From positions 2,046,001 to 2,110,000 of the forward strand of contig NZ_JAGKSR010000001.1 in assembly GCF_017939615.1 (NCBI RefSeq): DNA of 64,000 bases, written 5' to 3'. The stretch is from Microbacterium sp. BLY (lineage in GTDB: Bacteria; Actinomycetota; Actinomycetes; Actinomycetales; Microbacteriaceae). How positions within the stretch are numbered: the first letter of the stretch is position 1; the number at the start of each line of letters is the position of its first letter. Under the pieces are notes generated by a model. That model was not told the DNA's origin and searched no databases. It worked only from the letters and a program-made list of their open reading frames with translations. The translations under genes were made by a program, and so were the position numbers. This document shows positions 18,007 to 25,693 of the stretch, piece by piece.

Positions 18007-19491
18007 GTGTCAACCCTCAGTGATCTCGCCCAGGCCCAGGGCCTTCTGACCGACGACGATGTGGAGTGGCTGCACCGGCTCGCCGGTGACGGACAGTTGC
18101 TCGCCGACCTCGCCTCCGCCGACATCGTCCTGTGGATCGAGACGAAGGACGGCTCTTTCATCGCGGTCGCGCACGCGCGGCCGAGCGGTGCGGCGACGCT
18201 GTTCTACCGGGACATCGTCGGGGAGCGCGTACGGCCGCAGTGGCGCACCCAGGTACAGGGCGCCTTCGAGTCGGCCGAGATCGTCGACTCCTCCTCGCCG
18301 GACTGGTTCGAGGAGACGCCCACCCGCGTGCGCGCGGTGCCGATCGTGATCGAACGTCGGGGTGAGGACAAGGCCCCCCGTGTGATCGGCGTCGTGACGC
18401 GGCACACGAACCTCGGAGAGGTGCGCACGCCCTCCCGTCAGCAGATCACCTTCGACGAATGCGCGAACGATCTGTTCCGCATGATCGCCGACGGCAGCTT
18501 CCCCGACCCCGCCGCACCGACGTCGCCGCGTCGTGGCGCGCCCCGGGCCTCGGACGGTCTGATCCGGATCGACGTGGACGGCGTCACGACGTTCGCCAGT
18601 CCCAACGCCCTCTCCGCCTTCAACCGCATGGGCTTCGACGACGAGCTGGAGGGGGAGTCCCTCGCCGAGGTGACGACCCGGCTCGTGCCGCCGTCCCGTC
18701 AGGTCGACGAATCCCTGCCCGTCGTGGTGACCGGTCGGGCGCCCTGGCGCACCGACATCGAGGCGCGGGGCGTGACGGTCTCGCTCCGGGCGATCCCGCT
18801 GAAGGACCACGGCACGCGCATCGGTGCGATCGTGCTGTGCCGCGATGTCTCGGAGCTGCGTCACCAGGAGCAGGAGCTCATCACCAAGGACGCGACGATC
18901 CGCGAGATCCATCACCGGGTCAAGAACAACCTGCAGACCGTGGCGTCCCTGCTGCGGATCCAGGCGCGGCGGACGCACTCCGACGAAGCGCGCGACGCTC
19001 TCACCCAGGCCATGCGACGGGTCGACGCGATCGCGGTCGTCCACGACACCCTCGCGCAGGGGCTCACGCAGAAGGTCGACTTCGATGAGGTGTTCGACCG
19101 CGTGCTGAAGCTCGTCGCGGAGGTCGCGTCGGCGCCGAACACGCGCGCTCGCACGCAGTCGACCGGCCGGTTCGGCGTGCTCCCCAGCGAGTACGCGACC
19201 CCGTTGGCGCTCGCGCTGACCGAGGTCGTGACGAACGCCGTCGAGCACGGGCTCGCGGGGCAGGAGGGCGTCGTCACCATCGATGCGAAGCGCACCGAGG
19301 ACAACCTGCGGGTGACGGTGCGCGACACCGGTCACGGGCTTCCGGAGGGACGCGTGGGTCAGGGGCTGGGCACCCAGATCATCCGCACGCTGATCCAGGG
19401 CGAGCTCGGCGGCACGATCGACTGGCGGGGGAGCGAAGGCGAGGGCACCGAGGTGGTCATCGACATCCCGCTGCGCTGGCTCGAGCGCTGA
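18007..19491 (+). CDS. pdtaS: Sensor histidine kinase PdtaS
   Basis: A 494-residue soluble kinase with no membrane segment. It has an N-terminal GAF-like domain (~1-150) and a PAS-like domain (~175-285). The HisKA_2 dimerisation domain has the HWE/HisKA_2-type motif EIHHRVKNNLQTVASLLRIQ (phospho-acceptor His near residue 303). The ATPase domain shows EVVTNAVEHG and DTGHGLP...GLGTQII. PdtaS (Rv3220c) phosphorylates PdtaR, an ANTAR-domain RNA-binding antiterminator; pdtaR is not in this window. The adjacent whiB1 on the opposite strand matches the M. tuberculosis order. The start is GTG at MSTLSDL, directly after GGAGGG. Confidence 0.93.
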   Translation: MSTLSDLAQAQGLLTDDDVEWLHRLAGDGQLLADLASADIVLWIETKDGSFIAVAHARPSGAATLFYRDIVGERVRPQWRTQVQGAFESAEIVDSSSPDWFEETPTRVRAVPIVIERRGEDKAPRVIGVVTRHTNLGEVRTPSRQQITFDECANDLFRMIADGSFPDPAAPTSPRRGAPRASDGLIRIDVDGVTTFASPNALSAFNRMGFDDELEGESLAEVTTRLVPPSRQVDESLPVVVTGRAPWRTDIEARGVTVSLRAIPLKDHGTRIGAIVLCRDVSELRHQEQELITKDATIREIHHRVKNNLQTVASLLRIQARRTHSDEARDALTQAMRRVDAIAVVHDTLAQGLTQKVDFDEVFDRVLKLVAEVASAPNTRARTQSTGRFGVLPSEYATPLALALTEVVTNAVEHGLAGQEGVVTIDAKRTEDNLRVTVRDTGHGLPEGRVGQGLGTQIIRTLIQGELGGTIDWRGSEGEGTEVVIDIPLRWLER

Positions 19492-19511
19492 GGATCGTCC
19501 GCCCACACGCA

Positions 19512-19544
19512 GAAGCGGCCTGAGACATCGTCTCAGGCCGCTTC
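19512..19544. terminator. Bidirectional terminator between pdtaS and whiB1
   Basis: A 14-base stem, GAAGCGGCCTGAGA pairing with TCTCAGGCCGCTTC across a five-base loop, lies between the two convergent genes. Confidence 0.85.
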
Positions 19545-19551
19545 GGAGTTC

Positions 19552-19800
19552 TCAGGAGGCGCGGCGTGCGCGAGCGGCGCGGCGCTTGAGCGCGCGGCGC
19601 TCGTCCTCGGAGAGGCCACCCCAGACTCCCGAGTCCTGGCTGGTCTCGAGGGCGTACTGCAGGCAGATCTCGGTGACCGTGCACGTCGCGCAGACCGTCT
19701 TCGCCTTCTCGATCTGATCGACGGCCGGGCCGGTGTTCCCGACGGGGAAGAACAGTTCGGGGTCGACGGTCAGGCAGGCGGCCTTGTCACGCCAGTCCAT
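19552..19800 (-). CDS. whiB1: WhiB1-type iron-sulfur transcription factor
   Basis: An 82-residue Wbl protein with four cluster-binding cysteines: AACLTV (Cys9), KTVCATC (two Cys) and EICLQYA. The signature turn GVWGGLSEDERRALKRR and a basic C-terminus complete the fold. PELFFPVGNTGP is the WhiB1 form. WhiB1 in mycobacteria is essential, NO-sensitive and binds region 4 of the primary sigma factor. The SD GAGGAGCC precedes the ATG. It stands alone, convergent with pdtaS. An 18-base inverted repeat lies about 115 bases upstream. Confidence 0.93.
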   Translation of the reverse strand: MDWRDKAACLTVDPELFFPVGNTGPAVDQIEKAKTVCATCTVTEICLQYALETSQDSGVWGGLSEDERRALKRRAARARRAS

Positions 19801-19914
19801 GGGGGCTCCTCGGTGTGGATTTCATGAGATGTCGCGATGCGACCTCTCGATTCGGGCGACGGTTCGGGTTCCGCTACCCTGTTGAGATACGGGCGGATGC
19901 CCGATGATTGTGAT

Positions 19915-19932
19915 GCGAACGCACGCGTTCGC
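19915..19932. promoter_or_regulatory. Inverted repeat, possible operator upstream of whiB1
   Basis: GCGAACGC-AC-GCGTTCGC: perfect 8-base arms with a two-base spacer, in the 229-base gap between whiB1 and the small membrane protein gene. It may bind a dimeric regulator or form a hairpin in a transcript. Confidence 0.4.
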
Positions 19933-20029
19933 CCCACGCCGCTGTGGGAGCACATGACTTTCTCTATTCTGTTACATGAATACCCTGAAATCAAGGGTTT
20001 TCTCGTCATTCGATCCCCGGGAGGACACC

Positions 20030-20416
20030 GTGCGCGCACCCGGAATCGCCCGTGCCGCCGCCGCTGTCCTCACGGTCGAAGCGGTCGCCCTCCTCGTCTT
20101 CGCGGCGATCGAGATGGCAGGACTCGGTGCAGGTGATGCGGCATCGCTGCCGACGGCCATCGCCCTGATCGTCCTGACCCTGATCGGCGCCGCGGCGCTG
20201 GCGGCCTTCGCCTTCGGCACCCGCGCCGGACGCTCGTGGGCGCGGTCGGGCGGCGTGGTGTTCCAGGTGCTCGCTGTCGTCCTGGCGCTGAGCGCGCTCA
20301 CGCTGCCGCCCATTCCGTGGGCCTTCGTGCTCGGCGTCGGCATCCCCGGGATCGCCGGCTTCGCGCTCCTCATCATGAGCGCACGCCGGGAGGGGACGCG
20401 CCGCGAGGCGGAGTGA
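20030..20416 (+). CDS. Small four-helix membrane protein
   Basis: A 128-residue hydrophobic protein. I chose the GTG (VRAPGIARAAA) because GGGAGG lies five bases upstream. An in-frame ATG at 19976 would add 18 residues but has no SD. Four membrane segments are visible at about residues 6-28, 38-60, 75-92 and 95-115, with a charged C-terminus (SARREGTRREAE). No enzymatic motif is present. It lies between whiB1 and bcp, and function cannot be assigned. Homologues in Microbacteriaceae are annotated as hypothetical membrane proteins, as far as I recall. Confidence 0.72.
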   Translation: MRAPGIARAAAAVLTVEAVALLVFAAIEMAGLGAGDAASLPTAIALIVLTLIGAAALAAFAFGTRAGRSWARSGGVVFQVLAVVLALSALTLPPIPWAFVLGVGIPGIAGFALLIMSARREGTRREAE

Positions 20417-20431
20417 CGCCGCGGCGACTCG

Positions 20432-20905
20432 TCAGGCGTCGATGCCGAGCTGCTTGCGCAGCCGGGCGACGTGCCCCGTCGCCTTCACGTTGTACTGCGC
20501 GGTCGTGATGATCCCGTCCTCGTCGAGGACGAACGTGGAGCGGATGACACCCTCGACGACCTTGCCGTAGTTCATCTTCTCGCCCCAGGCGCCGTACGCC
20601 TCGTGGACCGCGTGGTCGGGGTCGCTGAGAAGCGGGAACGTGAGACCGTCGCGGTCGCGGAAGGCGGCGAGCTTCGCGGGCTCGTCCCTCGAGACGCCGA
20701 CGACCTGGTACCCGGCGCCCTGGAGCGACGAGATGCTGTCGCGGAAGTCGCAGGCCTCCGTGGTGCACCCGGGGGTCATCGCCGCCGGGTAGAAGTACAG
20801 CACGGTCTTGGTGCCGCGGAGATCGGCCAGCCGGACGGTGTTGCCGTCCTGGTCGAGGAGGGAGAAGTCGGGCGCGGCGGTTCCGGTTTCCAGGCGTTCT
20901 GTCAC
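20432..20905 (-). CDS. bcp: Thioredoxin-dependent peroxiredoxin (Bcp/PrxQ)
   Basis: A 157-residue peroxiredoxin. The peroxidatic site is TPGCTTEACDFRD: the first Cys attacks peroxide, and a second Cys five residues later is the likely resolving residue (atypical 2-Cys PrxQ). The N-terminal APDFSLLDQDG and the later VGVSRDEPAKLAAF are family-typical. It reduces hydrogen peroxide and organic hydroperoxides with electrons from thioredoxin. It lies nine bases before the rsgA stop on the same strand direction, but has its own -10-like element and a GTG start. No SigH-type GGAAT/GTT promoter is visible upstream. Confidence 0.93.
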   Translation of the reverse strand: MTERLETGTAAPDFSLLDQDGNTVRLADLRGTKTVLYFYPAAMTPGCTTEACDFRDSISSLQGAGYQVVGVSRDEPAKLAAFRDRDGLTFPLLSDPDHAVHEAYGAWGEKMNYGKVVEGVIRSTFVLDEDGIITTAQYNVKATGHVARLRKQLGIDA

Positions 20906-20917
20906 AGCCCCAGCCTA
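20906..20917 (-). promoter_or_regulatory. Leaderless-type promoter of bcp
   Basis: On the minus strand TAGGCT is followed by GGGGCT and then the GTG start, six bases apart. Confidence 0.4.
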
Positions 20918-21985
20918 CCGTCCGGGCGGCTGCTCCGCCTTGTCGGCGAACGTCTGCAGCAGGCGCTGCAGCGAGTCCAGCCGCGCGCGTCCGGTCTCGC
21001 TGAGCTCGCCGCGCTCCGCGGCCTCGATGAGAGCGCAGTCCGGGGCGTCGGGCAGGTGCGTGCAGCCGCGCGGGCAGTTCTCCGCGATCACGGCCAGCTC
21101 CGTGAAGGCCGCGAGGATGTTCGCCGGGTCGACGTGCCCCAGTCCGAACGAGCGGACGCCGGGAGTGTCGATGACCCAGCCGGTGCCCCCTGGGCCCACG
21201 TAGCGCAGCGAGACGGTGGAGGAGGACGTGTGGCGTCCGCGTCCGGTGACCTGATTCACGTGGCCCGTGGCCCGGCCTGCGGAGGGGACCAGGGCGTTCA
21301 CGAGTGTCGACTTGCCCACGCCGGAGTGGCCGACGAAGACCGTCGAGTGGCCGATCAGGGCCTCGCCGATCTCGTCGACCGGCATCTCCTCCCTGGCGCT
21401 GGTGAAGACGCGGAGGTCGAGGCCGTCGAAGTGGGACAGGAAGGGGCCGGGGTCCGCGAGGTCGGTCTTCGTCACCACGAGGAGCGGACGGATGCCGGCG
21501 TCCAGCGCCGCGACGAGGTAGCGGTCGACGAGTCGCGCGCGCGGCTCGGGGTCGGCGGCGGCGACGACGACGAGCATCTGATCCGCGTTGGCGACGATGA
21601 CCCGCTCGACCTGGTCGGTGTCGTCGGCGCTGCGGCGGAGCAGGGAGGTGCGCTCCACGATGCCCACGATGCGCCCGAGAGTGCCCTCGTCGCCCGACGT
21701 GTCTCCGACGACCCGGGCCTGGTCGCCCGTGACGATGGGCGTGCGCCGCAGCTCACGAGCGCGGGCGGCGGTGATCGTCCGCTCCTCCGGGGTGTCCTCG
21801 CCGAGGAGCACCGAGTAGCGACCGCGGTCGACGCCCAGGACGCGCCCGATCTGCGCATCATCGTGCGCCGGTCGCCGCTTCGTCCGCGGACGGTTGGCCT
21901 TGGGATTGGGGCGGGTGCGGATGCTGCTCTCGTCGTAGTCCTCGAAGTCGTCCTCGAGGTCGTCGGTGTCGTCCAGCCAGCTCAA
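20915..21985 (-). CDS. rsgA: Ribosome small-subunit-dependent GTPase A
   Basis: A 356-residue circularly permuted GTPase. The order of motifs is G4 (TKTDLAD), then G1 (GHSGVGKSTLVN), then G3 (DTPG), which defines the YjeQ/RsgA family. An N-terminal OB-fold domain (~50-130) follows an acidic leader (DDTDDLEDDFEDYDES). A C-terminal zinc knuckle CPRGCTHLPDAPDC binds the 30S subunit. RsgA assists late 30S assembly. The start is an unusual TTG (MSWLDD), three bases after the aroA stop with GAGG inside the aroA end, so rsgA is [14 protein letters not shown] the aroA transcript. Confidence 0.94.
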   Translation of the reverse strand: MSWLDDTDDLEDDFEDYDESSIRTRPNPKANRPRTKRRPAHDDAQIGRVLGVDRGRYSVLLGEDTPEERTITAARARELRRTPIVTGDQARVVGDTSGDEGTLGRIVGIVERTSLLRRSADDTDQVERVIVANADQMLVVVAAADPEPRARLVDRYLVAALDAGIRPLLVVTKTDLADPGPFLSHFDGLDLRVFTSAREEMPVDEIGEALIGHSTVFVGHSGVGKSTLVNALVPSAGRATGHVNQVTGRGRHTSSSTVSLRYVGPGGTGWVIDTPGVRSFGLGHVDPANILAAFTELAVIAENCPRGCTHLPDAPDCALIEAAERGELSETGRARLDSLQRLLQTFADKAEQPPGR

Positions 21986-21988
21986 ACG

Positions 21989-23305
21989 TCAGCCTCGCAG
22001 CATCCGCTCCCAGAGCATGGTGAACTCCGGGAGGGTCTTGGCGGTGGTGCCGATGTCGTCGACGACCACGTCGGGGACGCGGAGTCCGATGAGGGCGCCG
22101 GTGGTGGCCATCCGGTGGTCGTGGTGCGCGGCCCAGGAGCCGCCCTGCAAGGCGGCGGGGACGATGCGGATCCCGTCCGGCAGCTCCTCGGCGGTGCCGC
22201 CCAGCCCGCGGATGTTGCGCACCAGCGCCGCGATGCGATCGGTCTCATGGTGCCGGATGTGACCGATGCCGCGGATCGTCGTCGGGCCGTCGGCGAAGGC
22301 GGCCAGCCCCACGAGCGTCGGCGTCAGCTCGCTGGCGGCCGTCAGGTCGAGCTCGAGTCCGCGGATGCCCGATCCGGCACGGACCGTGAGGGTGCCGCCG
22401 TGGCGGCTGACGTGGGCGCCGGCGGCCTGGAGGATCTCGGGCAGCAGGGCGCCGGGCTGGGTGGAGTGCGCGGGCCAGCCGGTGATCGCGACCGAACCGC
22501 CCGTGACGAGGGCCGCGGCGAGGAACGGCGCGGCATTGGAGAGGTCCGGTTCGATCGGGATCTCCTTGGCGCGCGGGACGCCGGCCTCGACGAGCCATTC
22601 GCCCACGGCGGGGCGCTCGATGCGGATGCCCCGACGGCTCAGCGCCTCGATCGTCATGTCGATGTGGGGGAGGCTGGGCAGCCGCTCGCCGGTGTGGACG
22701 AGGTGCAGGCCCACGTCGAAGCGCGGGGCGGCGAGCAGCAGCCCGGACACGAACTGACTCGACGCCGAGGCGTCGATCTCCACCCGGCCGCCGCGGATGT
22801 GGCCGTGGCCGCGGATCGTGAAGGGCAGCGACCAGGTGCCCTCATCGTCGATGTCGACGCCGAGGTCGCGCAGAGTGCTGATGAGCCCGCCCATCGGCCG
22901 GTGCAGCGCCGTCTCGTGCGCGGTGAGGTGCACATCCTGCTCGGCGAGGCCGGCCAGCGGGGCGATGAAGCGCATGACGGTGCCCGCCTGGCCGCAGTCG
23001 ATGGTCGTGCCGCCGCGGAGCTTGCCCGGGGTGACCACGAGATCTGGTCCGAACTCGTGCCCGGCGTCGACCTCCTCGATGCCGATGCCGAGGGCGCGGA
23101 GCGCCTCGACCATGCGCTGCGAGTCGTCCGAATGGAGCGGGGCGATCAGACGGCCGGGGCCGTCCGCGATGGCCGCGATGAGGAGTTCGCGGTTCGTGAG
23201 GGACTTCGATCCCGGGATCGTCAGCTCGGCGTGCACCGGGCCGTCGACCGTGGGCGCGGGGTAGGGACCCTGCACACGGGTGGGGGAATACCTTTTGGCG
23301 CTCAT
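21989..23305 (-). CDS. aroA: 3-phosphoshikimate 1-carboxyvinyltransferase (EPSP synthase)
   Basis: A 438-residue enzyme of the shikimate pathway that joins phosphoenolpyruvate to shikimate-3-phosphate. The N-terminal substrate site LTIPGSKSLTNRELLIAAIA and the PEP-binding DCGQAGTVMRF are clear, as are EPDLSNAAPFLAAA, IRGIGHIRHHETDR and the C-terminal HHDHRMATTGALIGL. Two similar inverse alpha/beta halves give the usual length. It lies upstream of rsgA (three-base gap) and divergent from sigH. The aroA-rsgA order beside sigH is as in M. tuberculosis (Rv3227c-Rv3228c). Confidence 0.96.
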   Translation of the reverse strand: MSAKRYSPTRVQGPYPAPTVDGPVHAELTIPGSKSLTNRELLIAAIADGPGRLIAPLHSDDSQRMVEALRALGIGIEEVDAGHEFGPDLVVTPGKLRGGTTIDCGQAGTVMRFIAPLAGLAEQDVHLTAHETALHRPMGGLISTLRDLGVDIDDEGTWSLPFTIRGHGHIRGGRVEIDASASSQFVSGLLLAAPRFDVGLHLVHTGERLPSLPHIDMTIEALSRRGIRIERPAVGEWLVEAGVPRAKEIPIEPDLSNAAPFLAAALVTGGSVAITGWPAHSTQPGALLPEILQAAGAHVSRHGGTLTVRAGSGIRGLELDLTAASELTPTLVGLAAFADGPTTIRGIGHIRHHETDRIAALVRNIRGLGGTAEELPDGIRIVPAALQGGSWAAHHDHRMATTGALIGLRVPDVVVDDIGTTAKTLPEFTMLWERMLRG

Positions 23306-23371
23306 CGGTTCTCACCTTAGTAAACGCGACGCCGTCCTCGTGAGAGGCGGCCCTGGTGCGAAGGGAAGAGG

Positions 23372-24034
23372 ATGCCTGCGACGCTGGAACGCGAGGCGAT
23401 CGACCTCAGCCGCCTAGACTGGCCGGTGATGGACGACACCGCAACCGCAGCCACCGTCGGCGACCCTCGGCGCGAGTTCGAGGAGCAGGCGCTCCCCTTC
23501 ATGGACCAGCTCTATGCCGCCGCGATGCGTATGACGCGCAATCCCGCGGATGCCGCCGATCTCGTGCAGGAGACCTTCGTCAAGGCCTACGGTTCGTGGT
23601 CCACCTTCGCCCAGGGTACGAACCTCAAGGCGTGGCTGTACAGGATCCTCACGAACACGTACATCAACATCTACCGCAAGCGTCAGCGCGAACCGTTCCA
23701 GGGCACCATCGACGAGCTCGAGGACTGGCAGCTCGGCGGTGCGGAGTCGACGACGGCCTCGCACAGCCGGTCGGCGGAGGCGGAAGCCATCGACCGCATG
23801 CCGGCGTCGGTCGTGAAGGACGCGTTGCAGGCCGTCCCGGAGGACTTCCGGCTGGCGGTGTACCTCGCCGACGTCGAAGGCTTCGCGTACCAGGAGATCG
23901 CCGACATCATGAAGACCCCCATCGGCACCGTCATGAGCCGTCTGCACCGTGGCAGGCGGATGCTGCGGGAGCTGCTGGCCGACTACGCCGCGGAGCGGGG
24001 AATCGCCGCGGCTGAACCGAGGAGCAAGAAATGA
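23372..24034 (+). CDS. sigH: ECF sigma factor SigH/SigR
   Basis: A 220-residue ECF sigma factor. Region 2 is [21 protein letters not shown]...[10 protein letters not shown]...[21 protein letters not shown]; region 4 is [25 protein letters not shown]...[14 protein letters not shown]. These match mycobacterial SigH and Streptomyces SigR, which direct thiol-oxidative and heat stress genes. The next gene, overlapping by four bases, is its redox anti-sigma factor. Two starts are possible: the ATG at 23372 with an AAGGGAAGAGG SD, used here, or GTG/ATG at 23426/23429 just after the -10-like TAGACT. The second would give a ~201-residue form. Confidence 0.93.
   Translation: MPATLEREAIDLSRLDWPVMDDTATAATVGDPRREFEEQALPFMDQLYAAAMRMTRNPADAADLVQETFVKAYGSWSTFAQGTNLKAWLYRILTNTYINIYRKRQREPFQGTIDELEDWQLGGAESTTASHSRSAEAEAIDRMPASVVKDALQAVPEDFRLAVYLADVEGFAYQEIADIMKTPIGTVMSRLHRGRRMLRELLADYAAERGIAAAEPRSKK
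23415..23428 (+). promoter_or_regulatory. Possible internal promoter giving a shorter SigH
   Basis: TAGACT lies 5 bases before an in-frame GTG and 8 before the next ATG, inside the longer sigH reading frame. It fits the leaderless spacing seen elsewhere here. Confidence 0.35.
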
Positions 24035-24276
24035 GCGACTGCGGCTGCGACAAGGCCCGTCAGGATCTGGAGGAGTACCTCCGCAACGAGGTCTGCAAGA
24101 CCGAGCACGCCGAGATCCGTGAGCACCTGGAGAACTGCCCGGCCTGCCGGGACGAGGCGCTGGTGGCGACGACCCTCACCGAGGTCATCGCGCGTGCCTG
24201 CAAGGAGACCGCGCCCGAGGAGCTCCGCGACCAGGTGTTCGCCCGGCTGCGCGAGGTCCAGGCCGCCCAGCACTGA
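24031..24276 (+). CDS. rshA: Zinc redox anti-sigma factor of the RshA/RsrA family
   Basis: An 81-residue protein with the ZAS signature: an N-terminal CGCDKA pair, then [12 protein letters not shown], giving His-x3-Cys-x2-Cys, plus an extra Cys in NEVCKTEH. RshA/RsrA proteins bind SigH/SigR through a zinc-held fold and release it when thiols are oxidised to a disulfide. The ATG overlaps the sigH stop by four bases, with GAGGAGC upstream, so factor and anti-factor are made together. The symbol follows the mycobacterial name and rests on context plus motif. Confidence 0.92.
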   Translation: MSDCGCDKARQDLEEYLRNEVCKTEHAEIREHLENCPACRDEALVATTLTEVIARACKETAPEELRDQVFARLREVQAAQH

Positions 24277-24313
24277 GGCGCCCGCCGGCGCGCGAGGCGT
24301 CGGGGACCGCCCG

Positions 24314-24325
24314 TAGGCTGTCTGC
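24314..24325 (+). promoter_or_regulatory. Leaderless-type promoter of the Eis-like gene
   Basis: TAGGCT ends six bases (GTCTGC) before the ATG, with no Shine-Dalgarno sequence. Confidence 0.45.
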
Positions 24326-25627
24326 ATGGCCCTCATCGATGCGCGCGGGATCCCCGCTGACCAGACCTCCGTCGACCGGCTGGCGGGGGACCACCTCGAC
24401 TATCGCGTCCTGGACACGGCGGACAGCGAGCGGGTGACCGCGTTCCAGCGCGCCATGGCCCGGGGCTTTCTCGGGGCCGATCCCTCGGCCGCCGTCCGCG
24501 ACGAGGGCGTCGGCACGCTGCGGAGCCGGCGCAACATCGGCGTATACGAGCCCGACGCCCCGGCCGACCGCTTCCCCGTGGCGACGATCGACTCGTGGGT
24601 CACCCCGCTGACGATCCCCGGTGGCGAGATCGGCATGTGGGCGATCAGCGGGGTCACGGTGGCCGGCACGCATCGTCGGCGCGGCATCGCTCGTGCGCTG
24701 CTGGAAGGAGAGCTCCGCGCCGCCGCGGACGCGGGCGTCGCGATCGCCGGGCTCACCGTGTCCGAGGCGACGATCTACGGGCGGTACGGCTTCGGCTCGG
24801 CCGTTCCCGTCTCGCGGTTCACCGTCGACATCCGGCGCGCCGGATGGGCGGGGCCTGCGCCCACCGGCCGCATCGAGTACCTCGAACGCGAGGAGCTCGC
24901 CGTCGAGCTCGGCGACGTGCACGAGCGTGCCAGGGGGCGGCGATCCGGGCAGGTCCCCGGATGGACGGCTCGTTGGGCGGGTGTCGCGGGTCTGGCGTCC
25001 AACGACACCGACCGCGACAGGGTCCGGGGTGTGCGCTACCGCGACGCCTCCGGGCAGGTCCGCGGCGTCATGGCCTTCCACCTCAGCGAACGGGGCGGCA
25101 CCTTCCGCTTCGGTCTCCACGTCCGCCTGCTCATCGGCGAGACGGCGGAGGCGACCGCAGCCCTGTGGCGCTTCGCTCTGCAGCATGATCTCGTCGACGA
25201 GGTGACCGCCGACCTCCGTCCTCTCGACGACGCGCTCCCGTGGCTCGTCGTCGACCCGCGGGGCGTCACCCAGGAGGTGCACGACCACGGCTGGCTGCGG
25301 GTGCTGGACGTGCCGACGGCACTGACCGCCCGGACCTACGCCGCGACCCTCGACACCGTGCTCCGCATCGAGGACCCTCTCGGCTTCGCCGCCGGCACGT
25401 GGTGCCTGCGCATCGACGCCACGGGCAGGGCCGTCGCGGAGGCGGCGCCGGAGGCCGATGCCGCCGTCGTCCTCGACGTCTCGGCGCTGTCGTCGCTCTA
25501 CGCGGGCAGCGTGCGCGTCGCCGCTCTGCACGGGGCCGGCCGGATCACCGGTGCCCTCGACGCGGTGGAGGCGCTGGATCGCGCGTTCGTCGCCTTCCCG
25601 GCGCCGTCACTCGACATCTGGTACTAG
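24326..25627 (+). CDS. Eis-family GNAT N-acetyltransferase
   Basis: A 433-residue protein with the Eis layout: an N-terminal GNAT domain (~20-170) with the acetyl-CoA loop VAGTHRRRGIARALLEGEL, a second GNAT-like domain, and a C-terminal SCP2-like sterol-carrier fold (~300-433). The segment VSEATIYGRYGFGSAVPVSR carries the catalytic Tyr region, and the chain ends DIWY, matching the Eis habit of using its C-terminal carboxylate in the active site. Mycobacterial Eis acetylates aminoglycosides and peptides at several amines. Whether this copy does so is unknown; many actinobacteria have an Eis-like gene without drug resistance. It is transcribed alone and ends at a strong terminator. Confidence 0.88.
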   Translation: MALIDARGIPADQTSVDRLAGDHLDYRVLDTADSERVTAFQRAMARGFLGADPSAAVRDEGVGTLRSRRNIGVYEPDAPADRFPVATIDSWVTPLTIPGGEIGMWAISGVTVAGTHRRRGIARALLEGELRAAADAGVAIAGLTVSEATIYGRYGFGSAVPVSRFTVDIRRAGWAGPAPTGRIEYLEREELAVELGDVHERARGRRSGQVPGWTARWAGVAGLASNDTDRDRVRGVRYRDASGQVRGVMAFHLSERGGTFRFGLHVRLLIGETAEATAALWRFALQHDLVDEVTADLRPLDDALPWLVVDPRGVTQEVHDHGWLRVLDVPTALTARTYAATLDTVLRIEDPLGFAAGTWCLRIDATGRAVAEAAPEADAAVVLDVSALSSLYAGSVRVAALHGAGRITGALDAVEALDRAFVAFPAPSLDIWY

Positions 25628-25638
25628 CCCTCGAAAAC

Positions 25639-25680
25639 ACGAGAAGGGCGCCCCGGCCGAAGCCGGGGCGCCCTTCTCGT
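25639..25680. terminator. Bidirectional terminator between the Eis-like gene and kgd
   Basis: A very long stem, ACGAGAAGGGCGCCCCGGC pairing with GCCGGGGCGCCCTTCTCGT around a small loop, lies between the convergent genes. Confidence 0.88.
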
Positions 25681-25693
25681 CGGAGGAGGTCGC

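Noticed and set aside
19905..19930. CRP-like site TGTGA-N6 upstream of whiB1
   Set aside because: The second half reads CGCAC rather than TCACA; the 8+2+8 inverted repeat explains the symmetry better.
20471..23320. A 949-codon plus-strand open frame opposite bcp, rsgA and aroA
   Set aside because: Composition is rich in Arg, Gly, Glu and His, typical of antisense frames. The minus-strand genes are clear enzymes with intact motifs.
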